DNA of 48,937 nt, taken from positions 1 to 48,937 of the forward strand of contig NZ_JAELTO010000021.1 in the NCBI RefSeq assembly GCF_016428875.1, in the 5' to 3' direction. Numbering within the stretch: position 1 is the stretch's first letter; every line of letters starts with the position of its first letter. The stretch is from Xylophilus sp. ASV27 (GTDB taxonomy: Bacteria > Pseudomonadota > Gammaproteobacteria > Burkholderiales > Burkholderiaceae_C). Positions 27,645-38,267 of this stretch are shown one piece after another. The notes under the pieces are model-generated. The model saw only the letters and a program-made list of their open reading frames with translations, made no database searches and had not been told where the DNA came from. The translations under genes and the position numbers were made by a program.

Positions 27645-28433
27645 ATGGCAATCCACCAGGGCGGGGAACCGCTACTTGAATTTCGACTGGCCTATCTGCG
27701 TGCCATCGCGCGATCCTGGGACGATCCTGCCTACCAGGAAGAACTGCTGGCGCAGAAGGACATCCAGCCCATCCTGCACCGCGACTTCGGCTTGAACACT
27801 TGGTGGCCCAATCTCGACATCGTCCTCAACCGCAGCGCCGATCCGGCCGAGCAGACCGAATGGAAGCCGGAACTGACGGCGGGCTGGATCGGAATGGACG
27901 ACGGGTTCTCCGTGGTGCTGCCGCAGGCCCCCAAGGCCAAGGCCACCGAAGCACTGGCTGCCTACTACCAGATGTTCCCGGACTTCATGGGATCGGTGAC
28001 CACCTTCGACGACGGCGCCACCTCGGTGCTGCGCGGCGCCTTGCCCACCAGCCTGGGCATCCCCAGCGGCGGAACCGATTCGCTGCTGGCTTTCGGCGGT
28101 GTGGTGCTGCGGGCCGTCACGCTCGCGTGGCAGTCTCCGGAGTTCCTCAAGCAACTGACCCGGTCGGGCGAAACGGATACGGACGCGGCGCCGGTGCTGA
28201 GCCAATGGCTGGGCTACAACAACCCGTTCAACTTCCAGGTCAAGTTCGTCACCAACCCGGCATTCACCTGGGATGCCGAGGCGGGTGAGTGGAACCGGAC
28301 GAACGATGACGGCAGCCCGATCAAGAACGCCATCGTGCTCAACTATCCCGTGGCACCGGCAGTGGAGCATATGCGGCCGATCGCGCTGACCTCGTACAAC
28401 AACACGGGTAGCGCCTATCCCTTCACCTGCTGA
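27645..28433 (+). CDS. TOMM precursor protein with two NHLP-like halves (BMA_0021/0022-like)
   Basis: 262 aa, no signal peptide. Two halves appear related to the nitrile-hydratase-like leader fold: residues ~14-95 (YLRAIARSWDDPAYQEELLA ... WKPELTAGWIGMDDG ... VVLPQAP) and ~152-240 (VLRAVTLAWQSPEFLKQL ... TNDDGSPIKNAIVLNYPVAP). The last ~15 residues, LTSYNNTGSAYPFTC, hold Thr249, Ser250, Thr254, Ser256, Thr261 and Cys262, likely sites for azoline formation. I believe it belongs to the BMA_0021/BMA_0022 family of TOMM bacteriocins, from memory of that family. GAGGAG ribosome-binding site. It follows the kinase gene by 17 bp and precedes the modification genes, as expected for a precursor. Confidence 0.82.
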   Translation: MAIHQGGEPLLEFRLAYLRAIARSWDDPAYQEELLAQKDIQPILHRDFGLNTWWPNLDIVLNRSADPAEQTEWKPELTAGWIGMDDGFSVVLPQAPKAKATEALAAYYQMFPDFMGSVTTFDDGATSVLRGALPTSLGIPSGGTDSLLAFGGVVLRAVTLAWQSPEFLKQLTRSGETDTDAAPVLSQWLGYNNPFNFQVKFVTNPAFTWDAEAGEWNRTNDDGSPIKNAIVLNYPVAPAVEHMRPIALTSYNNTGSAYPFTC

Positions 28434-28458
28434 AGACGTTGCGGCGGGCGCTGGCGAT

Positions 28459-29292
28459 GTGCCCTGGCCTGCCCTGCAGGGTGCCGCCGCGACCATGCTG
28501 TTGACCCTGTCGGCCCGTGCCGCGGCGCACAGGGTCGCTCCCGACACCGGCTTTTCCGATCCGCTGGCGCAGCAGATCGTTTCCAGACTGCCGCTCGATG
28601 TCTCGGGCTATGCGCAAGACGCGGCCTTTGTTCGGGGCACGGCGTTGCGGGCGGCGCTGTTCGACCGGCTCGCCGCCGAGTTCTTCCTGTCCCATCCGCA
28701 GGGCATGGCCATCACGCTGGGCGCCGGCCTTTGCACGCGCAGGAGCCGCATCCTTGCGAGCCTTCCCGGCAGCCAGGCCGCGGACTGGGTGAACATCGAC
28801 CTCCCCGAAGCCATACACCTGCGCGAGCGCTACATGGATGCGCCGAGCGCGGGGCGCAATCTCAGCTGCTCGATTCTGGAGCCGGCATGGTTGGAACAGG
28901 TCGGCCTGCGGCCCGGCAGGCCGGTGCTCCTCCTCATGGAAGGGGTGTGTCCCTACCTCGCCAAGGCGCCGCTGGAAACGCTGCTGCAAGGTCTGGCCGA
29001 ACGTCTGCAGCAGAGCCGCAGCATGGGGCGATTGGTGCTGGACTATGTGCACTCCGATCTCGTGCATCTGCCCATGGACGTCGGCGGAATGCGCTTGCCG
29101 GTGGTATGCGGCTTCGACACGGCTGGGGAGATCGCCCGGCTGCACCGCTCGATGCGGATTCTCTCGGAGGAACATCCGTTCTCTTCATTTTCGAACCAGC
29201 ATCGGCTCTTCGAGGCGGCATTCCAGGCGGTGCGGCGCCGTTGGCCCTACACGGTGCTGAGTCTTGGCCTGGGCAAGGAAGGCGATGGATAG
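28459..29292 (+). CDS. LCMT-like SAM-dependent methyltransferase
   Basis: 277 aa from GTG 28459; ATG 28495 (MLLTLSARAAAH) is an alternative start. The pattern RAAAHRVAPDTGFSDPLA, FVRGTALRAALFD, ITLGAGLCTRRSRI (SAM site, cf. LGAGLDTR), WVNIDLPEAIHLRERYM and LLMEGVCPYLAKAPLE is that of the leucine carboxyl methyltransferase/COG3315 group, which methylate carboxylates or hydroxyls. Position between precursor and cyclodehydratase suggests that it methylates the peptide product. Its 3' end overlaps the next gene by 8 bp (ATGGATAG), a sign of coupling. Confidence 0.82.
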   Translation: MPWPALQGAAATMLLTLSARAAAHRVAPDTGFSDPLAQQIVSRLPLDVSGYAQDAAFVRGTALRAALFDRLAAEFFLSHPQGMAITLGAGLCTRRSRILASLPGSQAADWVNIDLPEAIHLRERYMDAPSAGRNLSCSILEPAWLEQVGLRPGRPVLLLMEGVCPYLAKAPLETLLQGLAERLQQSRSMGRLVLDYVHSDLVHLPMDVGGMRLPVVCGFDTAGEIARLHRSMRILSEEHPFSSFSNQHRLFEAAFQAVRRRWPYTVLSLGLGKEGDG

Positions 29293-31483
29293 GGGCGCCT
29301 GGACGGATCTCTACGGCGGCATTTTCCGGTGGCATGGCCGCTATCTGCCGCCGGCGACGGGGCCGGGCTGGCTGCAACTGATTGGCGAGACCGGGGCCTA
29401 TCGGTTCGATTCGCCAATCGTGCTCGCACTCGCGCAGGTTCTTGCTCGGGGCGATAGCCTGGAGTCGTATTGCAGGAGCCACGAGAGTGCGGCGGGCCTG
29501 CTCGCTGGAATGCTGCATGCGCTCGACGGTCTGCTGCGGCAGGGTTTCGTCCAGCCCGCGGCGGGGCTTTGCGGCGAAAACTACCACACGCCGGACTTTT
29601 CCCGGCCGTTCGTCCGCACATCCCTCGCGCATGGCGCCGATGCCATCGTGCTGTCGGAGTTGATCGATGCCGCCGATGCCGCGAACTGGGCGTCTTCGGC
29701 ATACGAGGCGCAACCCGGCCGCGGCAGCCTCACGTTCGTCTTCTGCGACGACTATCTCGACACGCGGCTCGAACGGATCGACACCGAGCAAACGGCCATG
29801 GGCCGCGCCTGGCTGCTGGTCCGGCCCGCCGGAGAGCAGGCCATGCTCGGCCCGCTGTTCAAACCACGCGTGCCGGGGGCTGCATGCTGGCACTGCCTGG
29901 CGCACCGGCTGATGCGCAACCAGCCGGCGCGCGCCTGGTGGCAGGCGCACAGCGGCGGCCCTGTGCCGGCACTGCCGGTGCGCCACGGCCCTGCGCTCCT
30001 GCAGGGCAGGTGGCGCACGCTGCAACCCTGTCTGCAGGAAGTGCTGGCGGGCAGCAGGCACGGCCTGCTGTTCACACCGCCCGACTCCGGCGATCCGGTC
30101 GGCACGCCAAGGGTACATGCCGTCACGGCGCGGCCGCAGTGCGCGCGTTGCGGCAACCCGGGCTTGCTGGCCGAGCAGCAGCGGCGCCCCGTCGTGCCGG
30201 CCTCCTGCCTGCGCTTGCGCCAGCGCGATGGCGGCTCTCGCAGCATGCCGGCTGCCGACACCGTGCAGCGACTGCTGCCCGAGTTGAGCGCCTTGTGCGG
30301 CGCCATCACCGAGGTCGCGCCTCTCGGAGAAGAGGACGGCGACGGCTTGCGCGTGTATCGCAGCGGCATTTTCAGAACCCCGTTGAGCGAGGGTGCTGCG
30401 CCGCCGCCGGAGTCCTGGTTGCAGTGGTGCCTGGGCAAAGGCATGTCCGCAGAACAGTCCCGTGCCAGTGCCATGTGCGAGGCGATAGAGCGCTACGCGG
30501 CCTTCTACCAGGGCGACGAGGCGCTCGTCACCGCCGCGGCGGAGGAGCTGGATGCCCGCTGCATACCGCCGCAGGCGCTGGCGTACTTCAGCGCACGTCA
30601 GCACGAAACCGGCGAGGCGCGCAGGCTGAGCGCCGGCACGCTGCTGCAGGCGCCAGTGGCGCCAGAACCCGGCGAGACGATGTCATGGGCACCCGCCTGG
30701 TCCCTGACCCACCAAGCGAGGTGCTATCTGCCCCTGGGCTATTGCTATGCCCATGCGCCGGCGCACAGCACACGCCATGCCGGATGGACGTCGAACGGCT
30801 GTGCCGCCGGAAACACCCTCGAGGAGGCGATCCTGCAAGGCCTGCTCGAACTGGTGGAGCGCGATGCGGCGGCCATCTGGTGGTACAACCAGCTTGCGAG
30901 GCCGCGTGTGGATCTCGATGGGCTGCGGCCTGAATTCCGCGCGCGGGTGGGCCGCACGCTCGGGCCCGCATGGCGCCATTGGGTCATGGACATCCGCCAT
31001 GACTTCGGCATCCCGGTGGCAGCGGCCGTCGGGCACCACCAGCACAGTGGCGCGTGGGCCGTCGGATTCGGCTGCAGCCTGGACGCGGCGGTCGCGTGCG
31101 AGCGGGCCCTGACGGAGATCTGCCAACTGGTCGCCGCGGGCAAGCAGTTCGCCGTGGCAGACGCCCATTCTGCATTCCTGCTCGGCGCGGCAGCTGCCGG
31201 CGCCACGCCACGCCTTCGATCGGAGTGTGCGCAGTCCTCCGATATCGCGGACGAGATCGGCGCCTGCGTGCGTGCGGCCCGGGCACTCGGGATGGAGGTC
31301 CTGGCGCTGGACTACAGCCGGCCGGACATTGCGCTGCATTGCGTGAAAATGGTGGTGCCGGGCCTGTGCCATATCTGGCCCGAGCGGGCGAACCCGCGGC
31401 TCTACCAGGTGCCGGTCACGATGGGTTGGCGCGATCGGCCCCTGGTCGAAGAAGAACTGAATCCCCAAGGACTGTATGTCTGA
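29285..31483 (+). CDS. Fused E1-like/YcaO TOMM cyclodehydratase
   Basis: 732 aa. The first ~90 residues resemble a winged-helix leader-binding (RRE/PqqD-like) segment (GAYRFDSPIVLALAQVLARG). The middle is an Ocin-ThiF/E1-like part with a zinc tetracysteine (CWHC and CARC). From ~residue 330 on it is a YcaO domain: SRASAMCEAIERYAAFYQGD, NGCAAGNTLEEAILQGLLEL with VERDA, and CERALTEICQ carry the Glu/Arg residues that bind ATP and Mg2+. YcaO enzymes use ATP to turn Cys/Ser/Thr of a precursor into azolines. The C-terminus is ELNPQGLYV; the PxPxP end seen in many TOMM YcaO proteins is absent. AAGGAAGG lies before ATG 29285. Confidence 0.93.
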   Translation: MDRGAWTDLYGGIFRWHGRYLPPATGPGWLQLIGETGAYRFDSPIVLALAQVLARGDSLESYCRSHESAAGLLAGMLHALDGLLRQGFVQPAAGLCGENYHTPDFSRPFVRTSLAHGADAIVLSELIDAADAANWASSAYEAQPGRGSLTFVFCDDYLDTRLERIDTEQTAMGRAWLLVRPAGEQAMLGPLFKPRVPGAACWHCLAHRLMRNQPARAWWQAHSGGPVPALPVRHGPALLQGRWRTLQPCLQEVLAGSRHGLLFTPPDSGDPVGTPRVHAVTARPQCARCGNPGLLAEQQRRPVVPASCLRLRQRDGGSRSMPAADTVQRLLPELSALCGAITEVAPLGEEDGDGLRVYRSGIFRTPLSEGAAPPPESWLQWCLGKGMSAEQSRASAMCEAIERYAAFYQGDEALVTAAAEELDARCIPPQALAYFSARQHETGEARRLSAGTLLQAPVAPEPGETMSWAPAWSLTHQARCYLPLGYCYAHAPAHSTRHAGWTSNGCAAGNTLEEAILQGLLELVERDAAAIWWYNQLARPRVDLDGLRPEFRARVGRTLGPAWRHWVMDIRHDFGIPVAAAVGHHQHSGAWAVGFGCSLDAAVACERALTEICQLVAAGKQFAVADAHSAFLLGAAAAGATPRLRSECAQSSDIADEIGACVRAARALGMEVLALDYSRPDIALHCVKMVVPGLCHIWPERANPRLYQVPVTMGWRDRPLVEEELNPQGLYV

Positions 31484-31543
31484 GCGGGTGCTCCGTGCCG
31501 TCAGGATGGCGGCGATGGAACTGCGCGAGGGCAAGACGACTTC

Positions 31544-32494
31544 ATGGCAATTTTCTGGAACAAGCACTCCGACAGCGGCGTCATGCTGCGCCCGATCCAT
31601 GCGTTCGGACGTCACCCCTCGGCATGCCAGACCGTCATACCGGCGGCGGACGTGTCGAAGATCCATGCGCTGGTACGCTGGAACCAGAACCGCTGGGAGA
31701 TCATCGACCAGAGCCGCAATGGGACGCTGGTCAGTGGCCGGCGTCTGCCCACCGGCCACTGGACGCCTCTGGCGCTGGGCATGGAAATATGCCTCAGTGC
31801 CAGCATGGGTGCGATCTGGACGGTCAATGACCTGAGCCCGCCGGCCACCTGTCTCTTTCCGCGCGACGGGCGCGGCAGTGCCATAGCCCTCAGTCCGCAG
31901 GGCAACCTTCTGCCCACTGCCGCGCAGCCCGAGCTCAGCATCTACGTGCTCGATGGGCACTGGATGCTGGAGCACATCGGCGGCCTGGACCACCTGGCCG
32001 ATGGCGCCACGGTGCAGACCTCGGGCAACGCCTGGGAGTTCGTGCTGTGCGCCGATGTGGAGTCCACGAAGGAAACCCAGGCCGCAGGCGCAGGGCTCGA
32101 TCTTTCGGAGCTGACCTTGCACTTCGAAGTCAGCCAGAACGAAGAGCACACCCGGCTCAATCTGGTGCTGGGAAGCGAATCGATACCGCTGGGGGAGCGC
32201 ATCCACCACTACACCCTGGCCACACTGGCGCGGCTGCGCCTGCAGGACGCGGTCAGGGGCCTGGATGCGCAGAGCCAGGGATGGATTGCGCTGGAGGAAC
32301 TCTCGCGCATGCTCGACGTCGATCCGTCGTACGTCAACATCCAGATCTTCCGGGTCAAGCACCAACTCAGCAATGCCCTGCCGCAGCCGGGCCCGCTGCC
32401 GCCGCTGGTCGAGCGCCGGCGTGGCGAGATCCGCTTCGGGGGCTATGCCTTCACCGTCAGAAAGGGCACGGTCTACGAGGGTGGGCTGCGCTAG
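31544..32494 (+). CDS. FHA domain-winged helix protein
   Basis: 316 aa. The N-terminal ~100 residues are an FHA phosphothreonine-binding domain: PIHAFGRHPSACQT (FGR), VSKIHALVRW (S-K-x-H) and DQSRNGTLVSGRRL (N-G-T). A middle part of ~70 residues has no clear relative. The C-terminal ~110 residues resemble an OmpR-type winged helix (HYTLATLARLRLQDA, GWIALEELSRMLDVDPSYVN, IFRVKHQLSNAL, RGEIRFGGYAFTV). It is very likely a reader of phosphorylation by the kinase encoded five genes upstream and may pass it to transcription. Start ATG 31544 after a 60-bp gap; the protease gene follows directly after its TAG. Confidence 0.85.
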   Translation: MAIFWNKHSDSGVMLRPIHAFGRHPSACQTVIPAADVSKIHALVRWNQNRWEIIDQSRNGTLVSGRRLPTGHWTPLALGMEICLSASMGAIWTVNDLSPPATCLFPRDGRGSAIALSPQGNLLPTAAQPELSIYVLDGHWMLEHIGGLDHLADGATVQTSGNAWEFVLCADVESTKETQAAGAGLDLSELTLHFEVSQNEEHTRLNLVLGSESIPLGERIHHYTLATLARLRLQDAVRGLDAQSQGWIALEELSRMLDVDPSYVNIQIFRVKHQLSNALPQPGPLPPLVERRRGEIRFGGYAFTVRKGTVYEGGLR

Positions 32495-34600
32495 ATGGCC
32501 GCCGGAGGGCTCTTGCTCGGCGAGGGCGAAAGGCTGGCGCAGCAGGGCCGCGCGCCGCAGCGCAATGCCGAGCAGGCCGCTTGCCGCGGCGGCCTGCCGG
32601 ACGCGCCGGGCCTGCTCGATTCGATCCGCGAAATGCGCCGCCAGTGGCGGGTCGCCCCTGTGCACGCCCTGGTGCAAGGGGAAGCGGTCTTCGAGGCACG
32701 GCTGCCGCCGGCGCGCCGGGAGGCGGCCCATCTCACGCTCGAATCCCTGCGTCGTGCCGGCCTGAGGGAGATCGGCAGCCGCATGGCGCCCCTGCCAGCC
32801 GGCGGCGCAGCACTGACGATCTTCGTCGCAGGCGGCGAGCCGGCGGTCTGCCGATGGGAGGCGCTGCTGGAGTCCGGCGCACACCCGGCGCGCCATGCCG
32901 TCGAGCATGTGCACTGGCCCACGGCGCAAGACAAGCTCCGGGGCGAGATGCCCGAGGCCGGCAAGCCCGGAGTCTTCGAGCTGGTCCTGCATGCGGGCGA
33001 GGGCGACGCAGACACGCTTGCGGCCTTCCATGCGCTCTGCCTGCAACACGGTATTCAGCCGGACCCGGAGCGTCAGATCCGCGCGGGTGGCCTGACCTTC
33101 CTGCGCGTGGTCGCCACCGCGGCCCAGGTGCTGGCCGTGGCCGATTTCGGCTTCCTGCGACTGGCCAGGCGGGCCCGGGCCCTGCAGGCGCGCGTCCCAC
33201 CGCTGCCACGCCGCACGCTGCGCAGGCCCGCAGCGCCGCCGCCATTCGCCGCGCCGCCGAGCCCGTGCGAGCGGGCCGCGATCTTCGACGGCGGGCTGGG
33301 CGTGGCCGACATGGGGCCTTGGGCGCGCGAGCATGCCTACCCCGAGACGGCCGCCACGGCGCGCGCGTTCCTCATGCACGGCACGGAGGTCACTTCCGCC
33401 TTCCTGTTCGGTCAGGCGGGCCAGGGCGCCGCGTTCCGGCGCCCGGTGATGGGGGTGGACCACTACCGCGTACTCACCCCGGACTCGTACCAGGACCCCG
33501 ATCTGTTCGACGTCCTGCTGCGCATCCAGCGCGAACTGCAGGTAGGCCGCCACCGCTTCGCCAACATCAGCCTGGGCCCGCGCATGCCGATCCAGGACGA
33601 TGAGGCGCACGTCTGGACGGCGGTGCTGGAGCAGACCTGCGCGCGCCACGACATCCTGCTGACCGTCGCCGCCGGCAACGATGGCGAAGCGGGCGACGCC
33701 CGCCGCATCCAGCCGCCGGGCGACATGGCCAATGCCCTCACCGTGGGCGCCTGCGACCGCAGTGGTGCGGCATGGCAACGCGCGTCCTACAGTTGCTGCG
33801 GACCCGGGCGCGGAGCCGGGCCGCTCAAACCCGACGGCCTGGCTTTCGGCGGCTCCCGGCAGGAACTGCTGGCGCTGTACAGCCCCTTCCAGCGCGCCGT
33901 CGTCGGGCTGGCGGGCACCAGCTTCGCCGCGCCCCTGGTGCTGCGCGCGGCGGCCGAGCTGGCGGCCCGCGCCGCCGACCGGCTGTCCGCGCTGGCCCTG
34001 AAGACCTTGCTCATCCACCATGCGGCGCCGCATCCGGACGGGGCAACGGCCGAGACCGGCTGGGGCCGCTTCACGGACGACGGGGCGGCCCTGCTGGCAT
34101 GCGCTCCCGACGGCGTCACCGTGCTGTTCCGCGCCGCCATTGCCGCGGGTGAGTGCTGGCGCTTCTCCATCCCCTGGCTGCCGGCCGACACCCTCTGCAT
34201 CACGGCCAGCTTCTGCGCCGGAGTCAGCCTGGGGCCGGAGCACGCCAGGGAGCGCGCCGGTCCGGGAGCGGAGATCAGCTTCCGGCCGCTGGCGGGGCGG
34301 GGCGACCTGCGCGCCAGTCCGTTCTTCCTCGATGCGCCCGCTGCGGCGCCCGAATCGGGCCTGGTCCTGCACCGCCAGCGCTGGCGGGGCGGCGCGGGCC
34401 TCGACCGGCCGGTGTTCGACGTGGGCTACTGGGCGGGCATGGCCGCGGACGCCATTCCGGCCGGAGCGGCCCCTGTTCTCGAATGCGTCCTGGCCGTCAG
34501 CCTGCAAGCGCCCGGCGTGGCCGATTGCTACGAGCGCGTCCGGGCCCGTCACCCTGGCCTGCGCCCGATCCGTCTCCGAACCCCGAGCGAGGCGGGCTGA
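32495..34600 (+). CDS. Subtilisin-like (S8) serine protease of the TOMM cluster
   Basis: 701 aa with no signal peptide, so probably cytosolic. Residues 1-255 form an N-terminal region of unknown fold ending in a Pro/Ala linker. The S8 triad is visible: Asp265 (AAIFDGGLG), His295 (HGTEVTSAFLFG), oxyanion Asn395 (AAGND) and Ser476 (GTSFAAP). About 150 residues with beta character follow. It most likely removes the precursor leader, or matures the cluster product, as PatA/PatG-type proteases do in cyanobactin pathways. The start codon touches the FHA gene's stop codon. A hairpin repeat (34611-34673) ends the cluster. Confidence 0.87.
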   Translation: MAAGGLLLGEGERLAQQGRAPQRNAEQAACRGGLPDAPGLLDSIREMRRQWRVAPVHALVQGEAVFEARLPPARREAAHLTLESLRRAGLREIGSRMAPLPAGGAALTIFVAGGEPAVCRWEALLESGAHPARHAVEHVHWPTAQDKLRGEMPEAGKPGVFELVLHAGEGDADTLAAFHALCLQHGIQPDPERQIRAGGLTFLRVVATAAQVLAVADFGFLRLARRARALQARVPPLPRRTLRRPAAPPPFAAPPSPCERAAIFDGGLGVADMGPWAREHAYPETAATARAFLMHGTEVTSAFLFGQAGQGAAFRRPVMGVDHYRVLTPDSYQDPDLFDVLLRIQRELQVGRHRFANISLGPRMPIQDDEAHVWTAVLEQTCARHDILLTVAAGNDGEAGDARRIQPPGDMANALTVGACDRSGAAWQRASYSCCGPGRGAGPLKPDGLAFGGSRQELLALYSPFQRAVVGLAGTSFAAPLVLRAAAELAARAADRLSALALKTLLIHHAAPHPDGATAETGWGRFTDDGAALLACAPDGVTVLFRAAIAAGECWRFSIPWLPADTLCITASFCAGVSLGPEHARERAGPGAEISFRPLAGRGDLRASPFFLDAPAAAPESGLVLHRQRWRGGAGLDRPVFDVGYWAGMAADAIPAGAAPVLECVLAVSLQAPGVADCYERVRARHPGLRPIRLRTPSEAG

Positions 34601-34610
34601 TCGAGCGTTT

Positions 34611-34673
34611 TCAAGAAAAAAGTCCTTGAAGCCCAGGTTTTATTTGGGCTGTATGCTATATATTTTGTAGCAA
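34611..34673 (+). repeat. Dispersed AAGCCCAGG hairpin repeat, copy 4
   Basis: GAAGCCCAGG (34628-34637) faces TTTGGGCT (34643-34650), with a tail CTATATATTTTGTAGCA. The right arm is diverged. It separates the TOMM cluster from tex and marks the probable end of the cluster transcript. Confidence 0.82.
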
Positions 34674-34776
34674 AACGATGCCGCCGCCAGGCGGCCCGGG
34701 CTATGGCACACTCGCCCGCTCCTGTCCTTTTTCGCGTTCACCTTCCCTCGCCGGTCCCCTGGCCGCGCGCCGAGAC

Positions 34777-37161
<2,385 letters not shown>

Positions 37162-37245
37162 ACGGCCCGCGCGCGAGGCGGTAATGACCCGGGCGCTTTC
37201 GGTGGCAGCGCCCCGGACCAACGCCCCGCCACCAGGAGCGGTTCC

Positions 37246-38070
37246 ATGGAGCTGAACGCTTTGCTGGCCTCGCCCACGGCCATTCCCAGCATCCCCAAGG
37301 TGGTGGCGCTGCTGCTGAACGAGTTCGATCAAGAGGCGCCGGACCTGCGCAAGATCAGCCAGCTCATCGGCACGGACCCCGGCCTCACCGCCCGCGTGCT
37401 GCAACTGGCCAATTCGACCTTTCTCCAGCCGTCGCAGCGCATCGGCGGCGTGTCCGAGGCGCTGGCCATCCTGAGCCTGGCCCATGTGCGCAGCCTGGTC
37501 AGCACCGCCTCGCTCGGTGGCGCGTTCCGCTCGGTGCCGGGCATGAACATGCAGCAGTTCTGGCGCTACAGCCTGGACGTCGCCAGGATCTCGCGCTCGC
37601 TGGCAGGCCTCGTGCACCAGAACCTCGGTACGGCCTTCTCCGCGGGCCTGGTCCATGCCGTGGGCGAGCTGGTGATGCACAGCGGCATGCCCGAAAAGAT
37701 GCTGGCGCTCGACGCCTCGGTGCCGCCGCTGGACCTGCGCCGCGCCCGCGTGGAGCATCGCGTCTTCGGCTACAGCTATGCACAGGTCAGCGCCGGCCTG
37801 GCCCGCAACTGGCAGTTCCCGGCGCAGATCGTCGATGCGCTGGGGCACCAGCATGCGCCCTTCGACGAAGAGGCCTGCGAGCCGCTGGCCGGCATCATCC
37901 ACCTGGCCGCCTGGCGCGCCCGGGCCCGCGAGGCCGGGCTGGGAGAGCGCGAACTCGCCACCAGCTTCCCGGACCTCGTCGGGCTGGCCCTGGGGCTGGA
38001 CATCGACGCGGTGCTGCAGCAGGACCCGATCGACTGGACGAGCAGCACCGAGGCCGGCCCGTTCCTCTGA
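37246..38070 (+). CDS. HDOD domain signalling protein
   Basis: 274 aa. LPS-like opening (AIPSIPKVVALLLNEFDQ), LIGTDPGLTARVLQLANSTFL, ALAILSLAHVRSLVSTA, SRSLAGLVHQNLGTAFSAGLVHAVGELVM and YAQVSAGLARNWQFP are HDOD landmarks; the paired H-D metal motif of true HD phosphodiesterases is not evident, as usual for HDOD. The family acts in regulation (chemotaxis, stress, motility), but no partner domain is attached here. AGGAGCGG ribosome-binding site before ATG 37246. A MITE-like element follows its stop at 34 bp. Confidence 0.9.
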   Translation: MELNALLASPTAIPSIPKVVALLLNEFDQEAPDLRKISQLIGTDPGLTARVLQLANSTFLQPSQRIGGVSEALAILSLAHVRSLVSTASLGGAFRSVPGMNMQQFWRYSLDVARISRSLAGLVHQNLGTAFSAGLVHAVGELVMHSGMPEKMLALDASVPPLDLRRARVEHRVFGYSYAQVSAGLARNWQFPAQIVDALGHQHAPFDEEACEPLAGIIHLAAWRARAREAGLGERELATSFPDLVGLALGLDIDAVLQQDPIDWTSSTEAGPFL

Positions 38071-38104
38071 GTGCCATTTGCCTGGCTGCGCCCCGGCACG
38101 CCTA

Positions 38105-38267
38105 GGGTAACGCTGAATAAGTCCGCGTGGTGGCGCGCGCCCTGGTGTGGGATGGGATGCAAGGCGCAAACCGCAGCCATAGCCGCAGCTATGGCGAGGA
38201 TTTGCAACGCCGCAGACCGCCCACAGCAGGGATGCGCGACACGCGAGGGACTTGTTCAGCGTTGCCC
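38105..38267 (+). mobile_element. 163-bp MITE-like element, copy A
   Basis: The ends are inverted: GGGTAACGCTGAATAAGTCC on the left and GGACTTGTTCAGCGTTGCCC on the right. TA lies directly outside each end (38103-38104, 38268-38269). The inside is itself a long imperfect palindrome (GCAGCCATAGC facing GCTATGGC). No coding capacity. An inverted copy of identical length lies at 43248-43410. Confidence 0.85.

Noticed and set aside
31476-31835. An alternative frame starting MSERVLRAVRMAAMEL between the YcaO and FHA genes.
   Set aside because: After ~25 codons it runs antiphase through the FHA domain, which has strong motifs in the other frame.
30683-34552. A 1289-codon open frame on the minus strand opposite the YcaO, FHA and protease genes.
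   Set aside because: It is a codon-bias mirror of high-GC genes: the plus-strand frames carry clear motifs, while this one is low-complexity Gln/Arg/His-rich with no domain.
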